From NCBI RefSeq assembly GCF_010994095.1, contig NZ_WJYO01000001.1, forward strand, positions 496,001-560,000: a stretch of DNA of 64,000 bases, read 5' to 3'. Below, piece after piece: positions 32,164 through 40,240 of this stretch. The position numbers were made by a program, and so were the translations under genes. This DNA comes from Mumia xiangluensis. Lineage in GTDB: Bacteria > Actinomycetota > Actinomycetes > Propionibacteriales > Nocardioidaceae. Under the pieces are notes generated by a model. That model was not told the DNA's origin, did not search any database, and was given only the letters and a program-made list of their open reading frames with translations. Every line of letters begins with the position of its first letter. Position 1 is the first letter of the stretch.

Positions 32164-32661
32164 ATGTCCGCCTTCCCGCCGACCTCCGCCGACGACGTTC
32201 TCGCGGCTCCCGCGCACCGGCAGCTCGAGGTGTTCCTCGACGAGCACCGCGCCGCGATCCACGACGCGCTCGACGGCCTGACCGAGGAGCAGGCCCGTCG
32301 TCGGCTCGTCCCGTCGAAGACCACGCTCCTCGGCCTGGTGAAGCATGCGATCTTCGTGGAGAAGGTGTGGTTCGACGAGGCGATCACCTGCCGGCCGCGC
32401 TCCGAGATCGGCATCCCGGCGTCGCCCGACGAGTCGTTCGACCTGACGGACGACGACACGATCGCGTCGGTCCGGGCGGCGTACCGCGACGCCGTCGAGG
32501 CCTCACGCCGCTCGGCAGCGCCGCTCGACCTGGACGACCTCGTACGAGGCAACCGCCGCGGGCCGCTGCCACTGCGCTGGGTCTACTTCCACATGCTGCG
32601 CGAGAGCGCCCAGCACTGCGGGCACGCCGACATCCTGCGGGAGCAGATCCTGGCGAGGTAG
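32164..32661 (+). CDS. DinB/DUF664 family protein
   Basis: 165-aa helical bundle of the DinB-like fold. The histidine set is seen in L-V-K-H-A-I-F-V-E (about 60) and FHMLRESAQHCGHADILREQI (about 140-160), which bind a metal. These are stress-induced proteins or thiol-dependent S-transferases. Start ATG 32164. It is followed by a promoter with a TetR operator, so the thioesterase is a separate unit. A second DinB-type gene lies at 50936. Confidence 0.87.
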   Translation: MSAFPPTSADDVLAAPAHRQLEVFLDEHRAAIHDALDGLTEEQARRRLVPSKTTLLGLVKHAIFVEKVWFDEAITCRPRSEIGIPASPDESFDLTDDDTIASVRAAYRDAVEASRRSAAPLDLDDLVRGNRRGPLPLRWVYFHMLRESAQHCGHADILREQILAR

Positions 32662-32664
32662 CTC

Positions 32665-32693
32665 GTGACATTACGACCGATCGGTCGTACTGT
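32665..32693 (+). promoter_or_regulatory. Promoter whose spacer is filled by a TetR-type operator
   Basis: -35 GTGACA (32665-32670), 17-bp spacer and -10 TACTGT (32688-32693). An 18-bp perfect palindrome (32672-32689, core GACCGATCGGTC) occupies the spacer. This core is the classic TetR/AcrR-type operator. The start ATG (32700) follows the -10 by 6 nt, so the mRNA is probably leaderless and transcription would be blocked by repressor binding. Confidence 0.75.
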
Positions 32694-32699
32694 TTCATC

Positions 32700-33173
32700 A
32701 TGACACTCACGAACGAGAAGCCTGCCCTCGAGAGCCCGTCGTGCGGCGTGGTGGTCCCCGCCCGGGTCTACCTCGACGATCTCGACGGCTTCGGGATGCT
32801 CAACCACGTCGAGTACGCCCGCCTCTTCGACCACGCGGTGATCGACTACTGGACCGACGCCGGCTGGGTGCTCGACCCGACCGAGTCCGTGCAGGTCATC
32901 CGCGACCTCCACCTGACCTTCCACCAGCCCATCACCCAGGTCGGCGACGTGGCCGTGCACCTGTGGGTCGAGCAGGCGGGTCGGACCAGCGTGAACTACC
33001 GCTTCCGGATCCTCTCAAGCGACCAGCAGACGCTCCACGCCGAGGGCACGCGCCGGCTGATCAACCTCGACCCCGCAACGCTACGTCCGGTGCCGCTCAC
33101 CGACGAGCAGTGGGCCTTCGCGACACCGCTGCTCGCGCCCGACGTCGTACGCCCGTCGCCCGACGCGCGCTGA
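32700..33173 (+). CDS. Acyl-CoA thioesterase
   Basis: 157-aa hotdog protein of the 4-hydroxybenzoyl-CoA thioesterase type: R-V-Y-L-D-D-L-D-G-F-G-M-L-N-H-V-E-Y-A-R-L-F-D at about 20-42 carries the catalytic-type aspartate and N-H-V-E-Y-x-R core, with R-F-R-I and A-E-G-T-R-R-L-I later. The ATG at 32700 is chosen because the -10 box lies 6 nt upstream. Hydrolyses acyl-CoAs; chain preference unknown. Promoter is under a TetR-type site but there is no adjacent TetR gene. Confidence 0.87.
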   Translation: MTLTNEKPALESPSCGVVVPARVYLDDLDGFGMLNHVEYARLFDHAVIDYWTDAGWVLDPTESVQVIRDLHLTFHQPITQVGDVAVHLWVEQAGRTSVNYRFRILSSDQQTLHAEGTRRLINLDPATLRPVPLTDEQWAFATPLLAPDVVRPSPDAR

Positions 33174-33196
33174 TCCAGCGGCCCGCGCTGTTCGGG

Positions 33197-33634
33197 TCAG
33201 CGGGCGGAAGCGTCGAACTCCGCCCGCGCCCGGACGATCTCCTCCTGGTGCTGCTCGGTCCACCGCACGAGCGACTGGATGGTGCCCAGCAACGTGCACC
33301 CGAGCGGAGTGAGGTGGTACTCGACGCGCGGCGGCACCTCGGCGTACACCGTCCGGCAGATCAGCCCGTCCCGCTCGAGGTTGCGCAGGGTCACCGTCAG
33401 CATCCGCTGGCTGATGCCGTCGATCGCCCGACGCAGCTCGTTGAAGCGCATCGTCTTCTCCTCGAGCAACGAGATCACCAGGAGCGACCACTTGTCGGCG
33501 ATCCGATCGAGGATCTGGCGCACCTCGCAGTTCTCGCGCGCGTCCCACTGGAGCACGTCCCAGCGGTCGCCCTCGTGGCCGTCCACGGTCACCTCGGAGG
33601 AACCAGGTGAGGTTGAAGTGCGTACTTCCGCCAT
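33197..33634 (-). CDS. HxlR-type winged-helix regulator
   Basis: 145-aa HxlR regulator with the hallmark N-C-E-V-R-Q-I-L-D-R-I-A-D-K-W-S-L-L-V-I at about 35-55 and RFNELRRAIDGISQRMLTVTLRNLERDGLI HTH. C36 sits at the typical redox position before the HTH. ATG 33634 is used; the longer frame lacks support. Divergent from an MFS gene; the dyad GGTTAC-N5-GTAACC in the gap is a typical HxlR operator. It is likely a repressor responding to electrophiles or quinones, exporting them through the MFS partner. Confidence 0.9.
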   Translation of the reverse strand: MAEVRTSTSPGSSEVTVDGHEGDRWDVLQWDARENCEVRQILDRIADKWSLLVISLLEEKTMRFNELRRAIDGISQRMLTVTLRNLERDGLICRTVYAEVPPRVEYHLTPLGCTLLGTIQSLVRWTEQHQEEIVRARAEFDASAR

Positions 33635-33661
33635 CCCCCCATCCTCACCGAGACTGGAGCA

Positions 33662-33678
33662 GGTTACAAGAAGTAACC
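33662..33678. promoter_or_regulatory. HxlR-type operator
   Basis: GGTTAC-AAGAA-GTAACC is a perfect 6-bp inverted repeat with 5-nt spacer between the divergent HxlR and MFS genes, of the same shape as known HxlR/YodB operators. It lies about 30-45 bp upstream of the MFS start. Confidence 0.7.
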
Positions 33679-33708
33679 AGTATTCGATCCGATAACCGGA
33701 GGCTCCCC

Positions 33709-35115
33709 GTGACCGCTGCACCCATCATCGACAGGACCGAGCAGCGGATGACCGCGCGAGCGTGGGGCGTCCTCCTCGTCCTGTGCGGCGCACTCTTCCT
33801 AGAGGGCGTCGACATCGCGATGCTCAACGTCGCGGTCCCCGCGATCGTCGCCGACCTCGACATCCCGACCGGGTCGGCGCACTGGGTCATCAGCGCGTAC
33901 GTCCTCGGCTACGCGGGGTTCATGCTGCTCGGCGGACGCTCGGCCGACCTCTTCGGGCGGCGGCGGGTCTTCCTGGTCGGGCTCGCCGTGTTCGTGGCGT
34001 TCTCCGGCATTGGCGGGCTCGCCGACGCCGGCTGGGTCCTCGTGGCGGCACGGTTCGCGACCGGTGTCGCAGCCGGGTTCATGACACCGGCGGGCTTCAG
34101 CATCGTCACGACCAGCTTCCCCGAGGGCCCGCTGCGGATCCGCGCGCTCACGGTGTACGGCGCCGTCGGGGCCGGCGGGTTCACGCTCGGGATGGTCGCG
34201 GGCGGGCTGCTCACCTCGGTCGGGTGGCGATGGGTCTTCTTCGCCCCCGTCGTCCTCGGCGCGCTCCTGCTCGCCGCCGGACACGCTCTCATCCGTCCCG
34301 ACCAGCCGCGCGACCGTACGACGACCGGTTTCGACGTCGCCGGCGCGGTCACGGTGACCGGCGCCATGGTCACGATCGTCCTCGGACTGGTGAATCTGGG
34401 TGAGGGACACACGGTCAGCGGACTCCTGGCACTGGCCGTCGCGGCAACGCTGCTCAGCGCTTTCGTCGCGATCGAACGTCGCTCGAGTGCACCTCTCCTG
34501 CGGCTGGGAATCCTCCAGCACGGCCAGCTCGCCTCGGTCAGCGCCGCCGGACTGCTCTTCATGGGCGCATTCTTCGGGTTCCAGCTCGTGGTCACGCTCT
34601 ACCTGCAGGACCTTCGGGGGTGGACTCCCCTCGAGAGCGGCCTCACGTTCGCGATCATGGGTGCCGACATGGTGCTCGCCCCGCTGCTGACGCCCCTGCT
34701 GGTGCGCCGGGCGGGCAACGTTGCCGTGATGACGGCCGGGTTCGTCAGCGCCACGGCCGCGTTCGCTCTGCTCCTGCGCCTCGATTCCGACTGGGCGTAC
34801 GTCGACTTCCTCCCGACCCTCCTGCTGATCGCAGTCGCCTTCGCCCTCGTCTACGGCCCGCTCACCGCCGCCGCGACGGCAGGGCTCAGCGACTCCGAGC
34901 ACGGCGTCGCCGGGGGCATCGTCAACACCGCGTTCCAGTTCGGCGCAGCCTTGGGCCTGTCCCTGGTGACGATCGTCCTCGTCGGAGACGGTTCCGGGGC
35001 CGCGACGCTCGACGACTACCGGCGAGCCCTCGTCGTCCCGGCAGTCGCGGCACTGCTCGCGGTCGCGATCGGCGTCGCACTCTGGCGGCGGGAGCGCGGT
35101 GCCGCCACGGTCTGA
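33709..35115 (+). CDS. MFS transporter, DHA2-like
   Basis: 468-aa membrane exporter of the major facilitator family. The pattern of transmembrane helices (14 expected) and the G-R-x-x-D-L-F-G-R-R-R loop (about 80-90) between TM2 and TM3 fit drug:H+ antiporters; L-N-V-A-V-P-A-I lies near the start. GTG 33709 has a GGAGG site 6 nt upstream. It is divergent from an HxlR regulator that likely controls it. Substrate unknown; quinones or drugs are plausible. Confidence 0.9.
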   Translation: MTAAPIIDRTEQRMTARAWGVLLVLCGALFLEGVDIAMLNVAVPAIVADLDIPTGSAHWVISAYVLGYAGFMLLGGRSADLFGRRRVFLVGLAVFVAFSGIGGLADAGWVLVAARFATGVAAGFMTPAGFSIVTTSFPEGPLRIRALTVYGAVGAGGFTLGMVAGGLLTSVGWRWVFFAPVVLGALLLAAGHALIRPDQPRDRTTTGFDVAGAVTVTGAMVTIVLGLVNLGEGHTVSGLLALAVAATLLSAFVAIERRSSAPLLRLGILQHGQLASVSAAGLLFMGAFFGFQLVVTLYLQDLRGWTPLESGLTFAIMGADMVLAPLLTPLLVRRAGNVAVMTAGFVSATAAFALLLRLDSDWAYVDFLPTLLLIAVAFALVYGPLTAAATAGLSDSEHGVAGGIVNTAFQFGAALGLSLVTIVLVGDGSGAATLDDYRRALVVPAVAALLAVAIGVALWRRERGAATV

Positions 35116-35116
35116 G

Positions 35117-35704
35117 TCAGGCGAGCGCGTCGATCACGTCGAGCGCACACGCCAGCGCGAGGTCGAGCTCGTCGTCGGAGTCGAACAGGACGGACCGCGT
35201 GATGCCCGCGGCGAGGAACGCGTCGACCTGGAACGCCACCGTACGACCGTCGCCACCGGCGGCAGCCACATCAGCGGCGAGCAGGTCGAGCCACTCGTGC
35301 TTGAGCGCGCGTACGGCGTCGGCGACGGGGCCGGCCTGCGCGCCGTACTCCGCCGACGAGGTCACCAGGAAGCATCCACCAGGGAAGACCCGCCGACGCA
35401 CGTAGGCGGCCCAGCTCTCGACCAGGGCCCGCAGCCGCTTCGCGCCCGGCTCGGCCGACCACACCGGCGCCACCACCTCTGCGATCACGACCCTGCGCGC
35501 CTCCCCGATCGCGGCGAGCTGGATCGCCTCGCGGTTCTCGAACACCGTGAGGATCCCGCTCTTGCTCACCCCCGTCGCCGTCGCGAGACCGCCGACCGAC
35601 AGCGAGTCGAGACCGTGCATCGTCGCGGTGTCGGCAGCCTGGCGTGCCACCTTGCGTCGCGTCGCGTCACCACGGGCGCGGCGGCCGTCGGTGGTGGTGC
35701 TCAT
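35117..35704 (-). CDS. TetR family regulator
   Basis: 195-aa TetR/AcrR regulator: HTH with G-G-L-A-T-A-T-G-V-S-K-S-G-I-L-T-V-F-E-N-R-E at about 38-60; the ligand domain has Y-V-R-R-R-V-F-P-G-G-C-F-L as in AcrR-like group members. ATG 35704. It lies 9 nt behind another TetR gene, convergent with the MFS gene (1 nt apart). Among nearby TetRs it is a candidate for the orphan operator at 32672, but that is untested. Confidence 0.88.
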   Translation of the reverse strand: MSTTTDGRRARGDATRRKVARQAADTATMHGLDSLSVGGLATATGVSKSGILTVFENREAIQLAAIGEARRVVIAEVVAPVWSAEPGAKRLRALVESWAAYVRRRVFPGGCFLVTSSAEYGAQAGPVADAVRALKHEWLDLLAADVAAAGGDGRTVAFQVDAFLAAGITRSVLFDSDDELDLALACALDVIDALA

Positions 35705-35713
35705 GGTCCGAGT

Positions 35714-36337
35714 CTAGGCCGCGGCATAGGCGGCCAGGAACGTACGGACGGCGATCGCGGCCTGCTCCGCCACATCGACCGGATCCCCGCCGGCGCCGTG
35801 GAACATCGCCCGATTCACGGGGATCCACAGCACCAGTGCCGCGAAGTGCTGGGCAGCCATCGCCGAATCGTCCATACGGAGGAGGCCGGCGTCCGACAGT
35901 CGCGCGAACGAGTCGGCGAGCGTCAAGAGGACCCGCTCGAAGCCTTCCTCGTACCAGGAGGCGCTCACGTCGGGGAACTGTTCGGCGTTGGCGATGACGA
36001 GTCGACGGAGAGCGATCGTGCCGGGTTGAACGACCGCGCCGAGGAGCTGTTCGGCGAGGACCTGGAGCTTCGGCTCCAGGTCGTCGGCATCGGCCGAGAT
36101 GTCTGCGACGAGCGAGACGATCCCGTCGACCCGGTCCGTGGTCGACAGGACGACCTCAGCGAACAGACGTTCCTTGTCCGCGAAGTGCTTGTAGACGGTC
36201 TGCTTCGACACGGCCGCGACCCGAGCGATCTCGTCCATGCTCGTTCCCGCGTAGCCCTTCGCGACGAAGGTTGCCGTCGCGGCGTCGATGATCGCGCGGT
36301 GCTTCCGCTCGGTACGGGACAGGTCGACGGTGTCCAT
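35714..36337 (-). CDS. TetR family regulator
   Basis: 207-aa TetR regulator of the AcrR type: R-A-I-I-D-A-A-T-A-T-F-V-A-K-G-Y-A-G-T-S-M-D-E-I and S-K-Q-T-V-Y-K-H-F-A-D-K-E-R-L-F are typical HTH helices; the ligand domain has the C-terminal TetR_C-like helices. ATG 36337. It is divergent from DUF998 and a three-copy operator lies in the gap, so autorepression plus repression of DUF998 is likely. The second TetR follows after 9 nt. Confidence 0.9.
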   Translation of the reverse strand: MDTVDLSRTERKHRAIIDAATATFVAKGYAGTSMDEIARVAAVSKQTVYKHFADKERLFAEVVLSTTDRVDGIVSLVADISADADDLEPKLQVLAEQLLGAVVQPGTIALRRLVIANAEQFPDVSASWYEEGFERVLLTLADSFARLSDAGLLRMDDSAMAAQHFAALVLWIPVNRAMFHGAGGDPVDVAEQAAIAVRTFLAAYAAA

Positions 36338-36362
36338 GGCTCGGGTTTCCTCTCGGGGCAGG

Positions 36363-36432
36363 TACTGGACAGTCTAGTTCACAACTGAGTACTGTACCGT
36401 CTAGTTTGCAGAACGGAACCGTCCAGTACTAG
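36363..36432. promoter_or_regulatory. Three 15-bp TetR-type operators
   Basis: ACTnGACnGTCnAGT sites occur at 36364-36378 (perfect dyad), 36391-36405 (one mismatch) and 36413-36427 (one good half). Centres lie 27 and 22 bp apart in the 103-bp gap between a TetR gene and the DUF998 gene. A TACTAG box (36427-36432) overlaps the third, so binding would cover the DUF998 promoter. Confidence 0.65.
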
Positions 36433-36440
36433 GAGAACCC

Positions 36441-37097
36441 ATGACCCTCACAGAAGCCGCGACCGAGACCACAGCGAGCTCCCGCCTCATGCTCCGGTGC
36501 GGGGCGGCAGCCGGGGTCGTCTTCGTCGCCTCGAGCCTGATCCAAGCCCTGACTCGCCACGGATTCGACTTCACGCGCAATGCCTTCAGCCAGCTGAGTC
36601 TCGGCGGACCCGGATGGATCCAGGTCACGACGTTCCTGCTCACTGGAGCGCTCGCGATCGCCGGCGCGTTCGGGATGCGATCAGCGCTGGTTCCCGGCCG
36701 AGGCGCGCGGTGGGCTCCGATCCTCGTCGGCGTGTTCGGGCTGTCGTTCGTCGTCAGCGGACTCTTCAAGGCCGACCCGGGCGAAGGTTTCCCGACCGGC
36801 GCGCCCGATGCGATGACCGTCACCACCGAGGGAGTCGTGCACCTGACCTCCGCGAGCGTCGGCTTCATCGCCCTCTGCGTCGCGTTGGGCGTCCTCGCCT
36901 CGCGGTTCCGTCAGGACGGCGAGAGCGGCTGGGCCGCCGTCTGCGTGGTGATCCTCGTCGTCGTCCTGGGTGGTTCGTCAGCGTCGTCCACGAGCGTGCT
37001 CGCGTTCACGATCGGCGGCTCCACCGGACTCCTGGGGCTGACCGCGGTCCTTCTCCACCTCAGCTCGCGCGCCGCCGGAGGATCAGCAGCGCGTTGA
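36441..37097 (+). CDS. DUF998 membrane protein
   Basis: 218-aa membrane protein of DUF998 type with five to six hydrophobic segments. The G-F-D-F-T-R-N-A-F-S-Q-L-S-L-G loop (about 41-55) after TM1 and D-P-G-E-G-F-P-T-G-A-P (about 110-120) are family marks. ATG 36441 has AGGAGA 4 nt upstream. Divergent from a TetR with operators in the gap, so it is probably inducible. The end overlaps the convergent TspO-like gene by 38 bp. Function unknown. Confidence 0.82.
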   Translation: MTLTEAATETTASSRLMLRCGAAAGVVFVASSLIQALTRHGFDFTRNAFSQLSLGGPGWIQVTTFLLTGALAIAGAFGMRSALVPGRGARWAPILVGVFGLSFVVSGLFKADPGEGFPTGAPDAMTVTTEGVVHLTSASVGFIALCVALGVLASRFRQDGESGWAAVCVVILVVVLGGSSASSTSVLAFTIGGSTGLLGLTAVLLHLSSRAAGGSAAR

Positions 37098-37842
37098 TCG
37101 CCACGATGGCCACCGCCGCGACGACAGCGGTCACGACCAACGCTCCAGACGTGTCGCGTACGGCGACGATCACCCCGACCAGCGCCCACACCAGTGCGGC
37201 GGCGTACGCCCAGGACCCGCCGATCAGGACGCTGAAGCCGACCGCGACCAGGGCCGTCACCGCCAGCGCCCACACCTGCCAGCCCGGGTCCGCACCATCG
37301 ACGTCGCCATCGGCCACCAGCGCCGTACAGACGTTGAGGGAACCGGCGGCCGTCACCCAACCGGCGTACAGCCCGGTCGTCACGCGCGCCAGCGGTGAGA
37401 GCCATCGCGGCTGGTCGGCGTCAGGCCCGGGGAAGACGGCGACGTGCGCGGCGTCGATGGCGATGACGACCATCACGAGCAGCACGGCGGCCGTCCCCCA
37501 CGACCACTCCAGCGCGGCCGCGACGATCCAGACCGCCGCACCGACGTACAGCAGGACGAGATCGCCCAGCAGCCGGTCCGACGCCCGGGTCCCGGTCGAC
37601 CTCGTGACGATCACGGCGATGCCGTACGCGATCGTCAGCAGGTAGACGACGCTCCAGATCGAGAACGTGTAGCCGGCTGGCGTGATCAGCAGGTCCTCGC
37701 CCTGGCTGCTCGCCGGAGCACCGAGACTCCAGATCGCCTGGACGGCCGGCACCACCACCTGCAGGACGGCGGCCGCGAGGGCAGCCCAAGCCAGGGCAGG
37801 CGAGGGTCGGGTCGGGGCGGTCGTGGCCGTCGGAGTCGTCAT
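37060..37842 (-). CDS. TspO/MBR-like membrane protein
   Basis: 260-aa membrane protein with about seven hydrophobic segments. The P-A-G-Y-T-F-S-I-W-S-V-V-Y-L motif near residue 65 and W-x-x-x-W-S-W-G further on are typical of TspO/MBR-related tryptophan-rich proteins, here in the longer version. ATG 37842 is chosen; the sequence upstream belongs to another frame. It overlaps the convergent DUF998 gene by 38 bp and is divergent from a QsdR-type TetR. May bind tetrapyrroles or sterols by analogy only. Confidence 0.75.
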   Translation of the reverse strand: MTTPTATTAPTRPSPALAWAALAAAVLQVVVPAVQAIWSLGAPASSQGEDLLITPAGYTFSIWSVVYLLTIAYGIAVIVTRSTGTRASDRLLGDLVLLYVGAAVWIVAAALEWSWGTAAVLLVMVVIAIDAAHVAVFPGPDADQPRWLSPLARVTTGLYAGWVTAAGSLNVCTALVADGDVDGADPGWQVWALAVTALVAVGFSVLIGGSWAYAAALVWALVGVIVAVRDTSGALVVTAVVAAVAIVAINALLILRRRAS

Positions 37843-37920
37843 CCCTCGCCACGCTACCGGCGGACAGGCGTGGGCACAGACCGCGAGAAGGCTTGCTCGG
37901 ACGCTGTCATCCGTGGTGAC

Positions 37921-38508
37921 ATGACCGCCATGTCGACGCGCGTCATCACCCCGAACGACGCGCTGGTCGTCGCGCGCGCCTGGTTCCTCGAAGGGCGGAC
38001 CGTCGACATGCTCGCGCTGGCGGACGAGCTCGCCATCGGTCGCGCGACGCTGTACCGCGTCGTCGGGAGCAGGGAGCGGCTCCTCGGAGACGTGGTCGCG
38101 TCGCTCGCGTTGCCGACGATGGCGGCGTCGCTCGCACGCGCCCGCGACGATGGCCTCGCCCCGGGGGTCGACCGGCTCGTCGGTGCCGCGCGCATCATGA
38201 ACCACGCCGTGATGGGGTTCGCACCGCTGCGCGCGTTCCTGACCGCCGAGCCCGAGATCGCATTCAAGGTGCTCTTCATGCCCGCGGCACAGGTTCACCT
38301 CCGCATCGTCGAGGCCTGGCAGCAGGTCCTCGCGGCCGCGGTCGCCCGCGGAGACCTGGCCCCCGACGCCGATCCCGAGCGCCTCGCGTACCTCTTCGTC
38401 AGGATCGGCGAGTCGATGATCTACGCGGACCTGCTCGCCGGCCGCGAGCCCGACCTCGACCTCGCGGCCACGCTTCAGCGCTCCCTGCTGGCGCCCGCGC
38501 CCGTGTGA
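37921..38508 (+). CDS. QsdR-like TetR regulator
   Basis: 195-aa TetR regulator. The HTH is unusual: P-N-D-A-L-V-V-A-R-A-W-F-L-E-G-R-T-V-D-M-L-A-L-A-D-E-L-A-I-G-R-A-T-L-Y-R-V-V, typical of the QsdR group (quorum-quenching control in Rhodococcus). The C-terminal half (about 80-190) has the QsdR-like helices. Start ATG 37921 (37930 also possible). It lies 78 nt from the divergent TspO-like gene. It ends 1 nt from the secreted carboxylesterase. Ligand unknown. Confidence 0.83.
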   Translation: MTAMSTRVITPNDALVVARAWFLEGRTVDMLALADELAIGRATLYRVVGSRERLLGDVVASLALPTMAASLARARDDGLAPGVDRLVGAARIMNHAVMGFAPLRAFLTAEPEIAFKVLFMPAAQVHLRIVEAWQQVLAAAVARGDLAPDADPERLAYLFVRIGESMIYADLLAGREPDLDLAATLQRSLLAPAPV

Positions 38509-38509
38509 C

Positions 38510-40090
38510 TCAGTCGAGCACCGACCAGAAGCCGCAGTGGCTCGCCTCGGCGACGTCCTCGACCGCGATCCCGCCGTTGCTCGCGAGATCGAACGCCAGG
38601 ACGTCGCCCGGCCCCTCGTACGCCGGCCACCGCGGGAGGCCACGTCCGTGCGGGCGACCGGTCGCGGCGAAGCTCGTCCAGTACGCGACCATCGCGTCCG
38701 ACAGCCGCTCCTGCTCTGCTGTGAGCCCGTCGCCGAACAGTCCCGGGAAGAGGAACGGCAGCTCGGTCGCGTGCGCGGCGCCATCCTGGCCCGCGAGCAG
38801 CGGGATCAACGGGTCGGCCGTACGGTCCTGGAACTGGTACGCGAACACCCGCGCGCCGCGGCGAGCAGTCGCGAGGTCGTACGCGCTCACGTGCGTGCAC
38901 GTCGAGAGCGGAGACCCGTAGTCGCTGAACACGGTGGACAGCGCGACGATCGGTGACGGGTACGCAGCGACCGGGTAGCGCTGGAGGACGCCGGCGGCCA
39001 TGGGTCCGAAGGTGGCGCCGATCGCGCCGGTGTACTGCGCGGCGGACAGTGACGTCCCGTACTGGAGCGGGATGAACAGCCGGTTCTCGTCGAGCGTGTT
39101 GCCGTGGACGAGGTCGACCCGGTTGGCGGTCCCGTCGGCGATGGCCTCCGCAGGCTGGTGCGGGAGCACGTCGTCACCGACGACCGGGGCGCCGCCCGGC
39201 CACGCACGCAGCAGCGTCTCGACGTCGACCTCGCGCAGGCAGGCGGCGACGTCCGAGGAGTCGTCACAACCGACTGCGCCCGCGACACGCTCGCCCGTCT
39301 CCTCGGCAGCCTCCCTGGTCGCGAAGTCGCTCGCGCACGAGTAGCTCTGCGCGATCGCACGTCGGAACAACCCCCGCGCGCGCGGCGAGGCGACGTTGGC
39401 GCACACGGAGGCGCTGCCCGCGGACTCGCCGAAAACCGTGACGTTGTGCGGGTTGCCGCCGAAGGCCGCGGCGTTGCGCTGCACCCACCGCAGGGCCGCC
39501 TGCTGGTCGAGCAGCGCAGCGTTCGACGAGCCGAGGGCCGGGTGGGCGAGGAACCCGAGAGGCCCGAGCCGGTAGTTGATCGTCACCACCACGACGTCGC
39601 CCTGCGTCGCGAGCCTCGAGGCGTCGTAGCTGCCGCCGGTGCCGGTGAGGAACGACCCTCCGTGGATCCACACCATCACCGGCAGTCCGGCACGCCGCGC
39701 GGAGCGGCCCGCCGGTGTCGTGACGTTGAGGTAGAGGCAGTCCTCGTCGACGGTCGTCGTGTTGCCGGTGCCGTTCGTGAGCTGCGCGCACTGCTGCCGC
39801 GGCGCGCTCGCATCGAGGACGCCGCGCCACGGAGTGACCGGACGAGGGGCGCGGAAGCGCAGCTCGCCGGTCGGTGGCGCGGCGTACGGGATGCCCTCGA
39901 AGGTCCGGAGGCCGGGTTCGACGGTGCCACGCACGGCGCCGGAGGCCGTCCGCACCACGGTGTCGTCGTGCCGGGAACGATCCATGCCTTCGGCCGGTGA
40001 CGCGAGCGACGCGGCGACGACGCCGGCCGCCAGCGCACCCGCGAGCAGGGCAGGGCGAAGAAGAGTGCGACGTCGGTGGGAAAGCTGCAC
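38510..40090 (-). CDS. Secreted type-B carboxylesterase
   Basis: 526-aa exported serine esterase. A signal peptide covers about 5-32. Residues 45-110 have the T-F-E-G-I-P-Y-A-A-P-P region of carboxylesterase B; GESAGS gives S223, and E-D-C-L-Y-L-N-V is conserved. D/E and H catalytic partners lie in the later regions (LVHGNTLDENR, DGAAHATELPF). GTG 40090 has GGAG 7 nt upstream. Stand-alone gene. Substrates of this family include p-nitrobenzyl or other esters; actual substrate unknown. Confidence 0.9.
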   Translation of the reverse strand: MQLSHRRRTLLRPALLAGALAAGVVAASLASPAEGMDRSRHDDTVVRTASGAVRGTVEPGLRTFEGIPYAAPPTGELRFRAPRPVTPWRGVLDASAPRQQCAQLTNGTGNTTTVDEDCLYLNVTTPAGRSARRAGLPVMVWIHGGSFLTGTGGSYDASRLATQGDVVVVTINYRLGPLGFLAHPALGSSNAALLDQQAALRWVQRNAAAFGGNPHNVTVFGESAGSASVCANVASPRARGLFRRAIAQSYSCASDFATREAAEETGERVAGAVGCDDSSDVAACLREVDVETLLRAWPGGAPVVGDDVLPHQPAEAIADGTANRVDLVHGNTLDENRLFIPLQYGTSLSAAQYTGAIGATFGPMAAGVLQRYPVAAYPSPIVALSTVFSDYGSPLSTCTHVSAYDLATARRGARVFAYQFQDRTADPLIPLLAGQDGAAHATELPFLFPGLFGDGLTAEQERLSDAMVAYWTSFAATGRPHGRGLPRWPAYEGPGDVLAFDLASNGGIAVEDVAEASHCGFWSVLD

Positions 40091-40240
40091 AGAGGGGCTC
40101 CTTGGATCGGGAGGTGAAGCGATCACACCTCGGCCGCGGTGCGACGCTAGGGCGTCGCCGATGCGGCGCGCCAGGTTCGGCGAGGAACGTGAGATCGCGT
40201 CCCACGCGCATCACCACGTCACCCGGCCGACCGCGCACGG

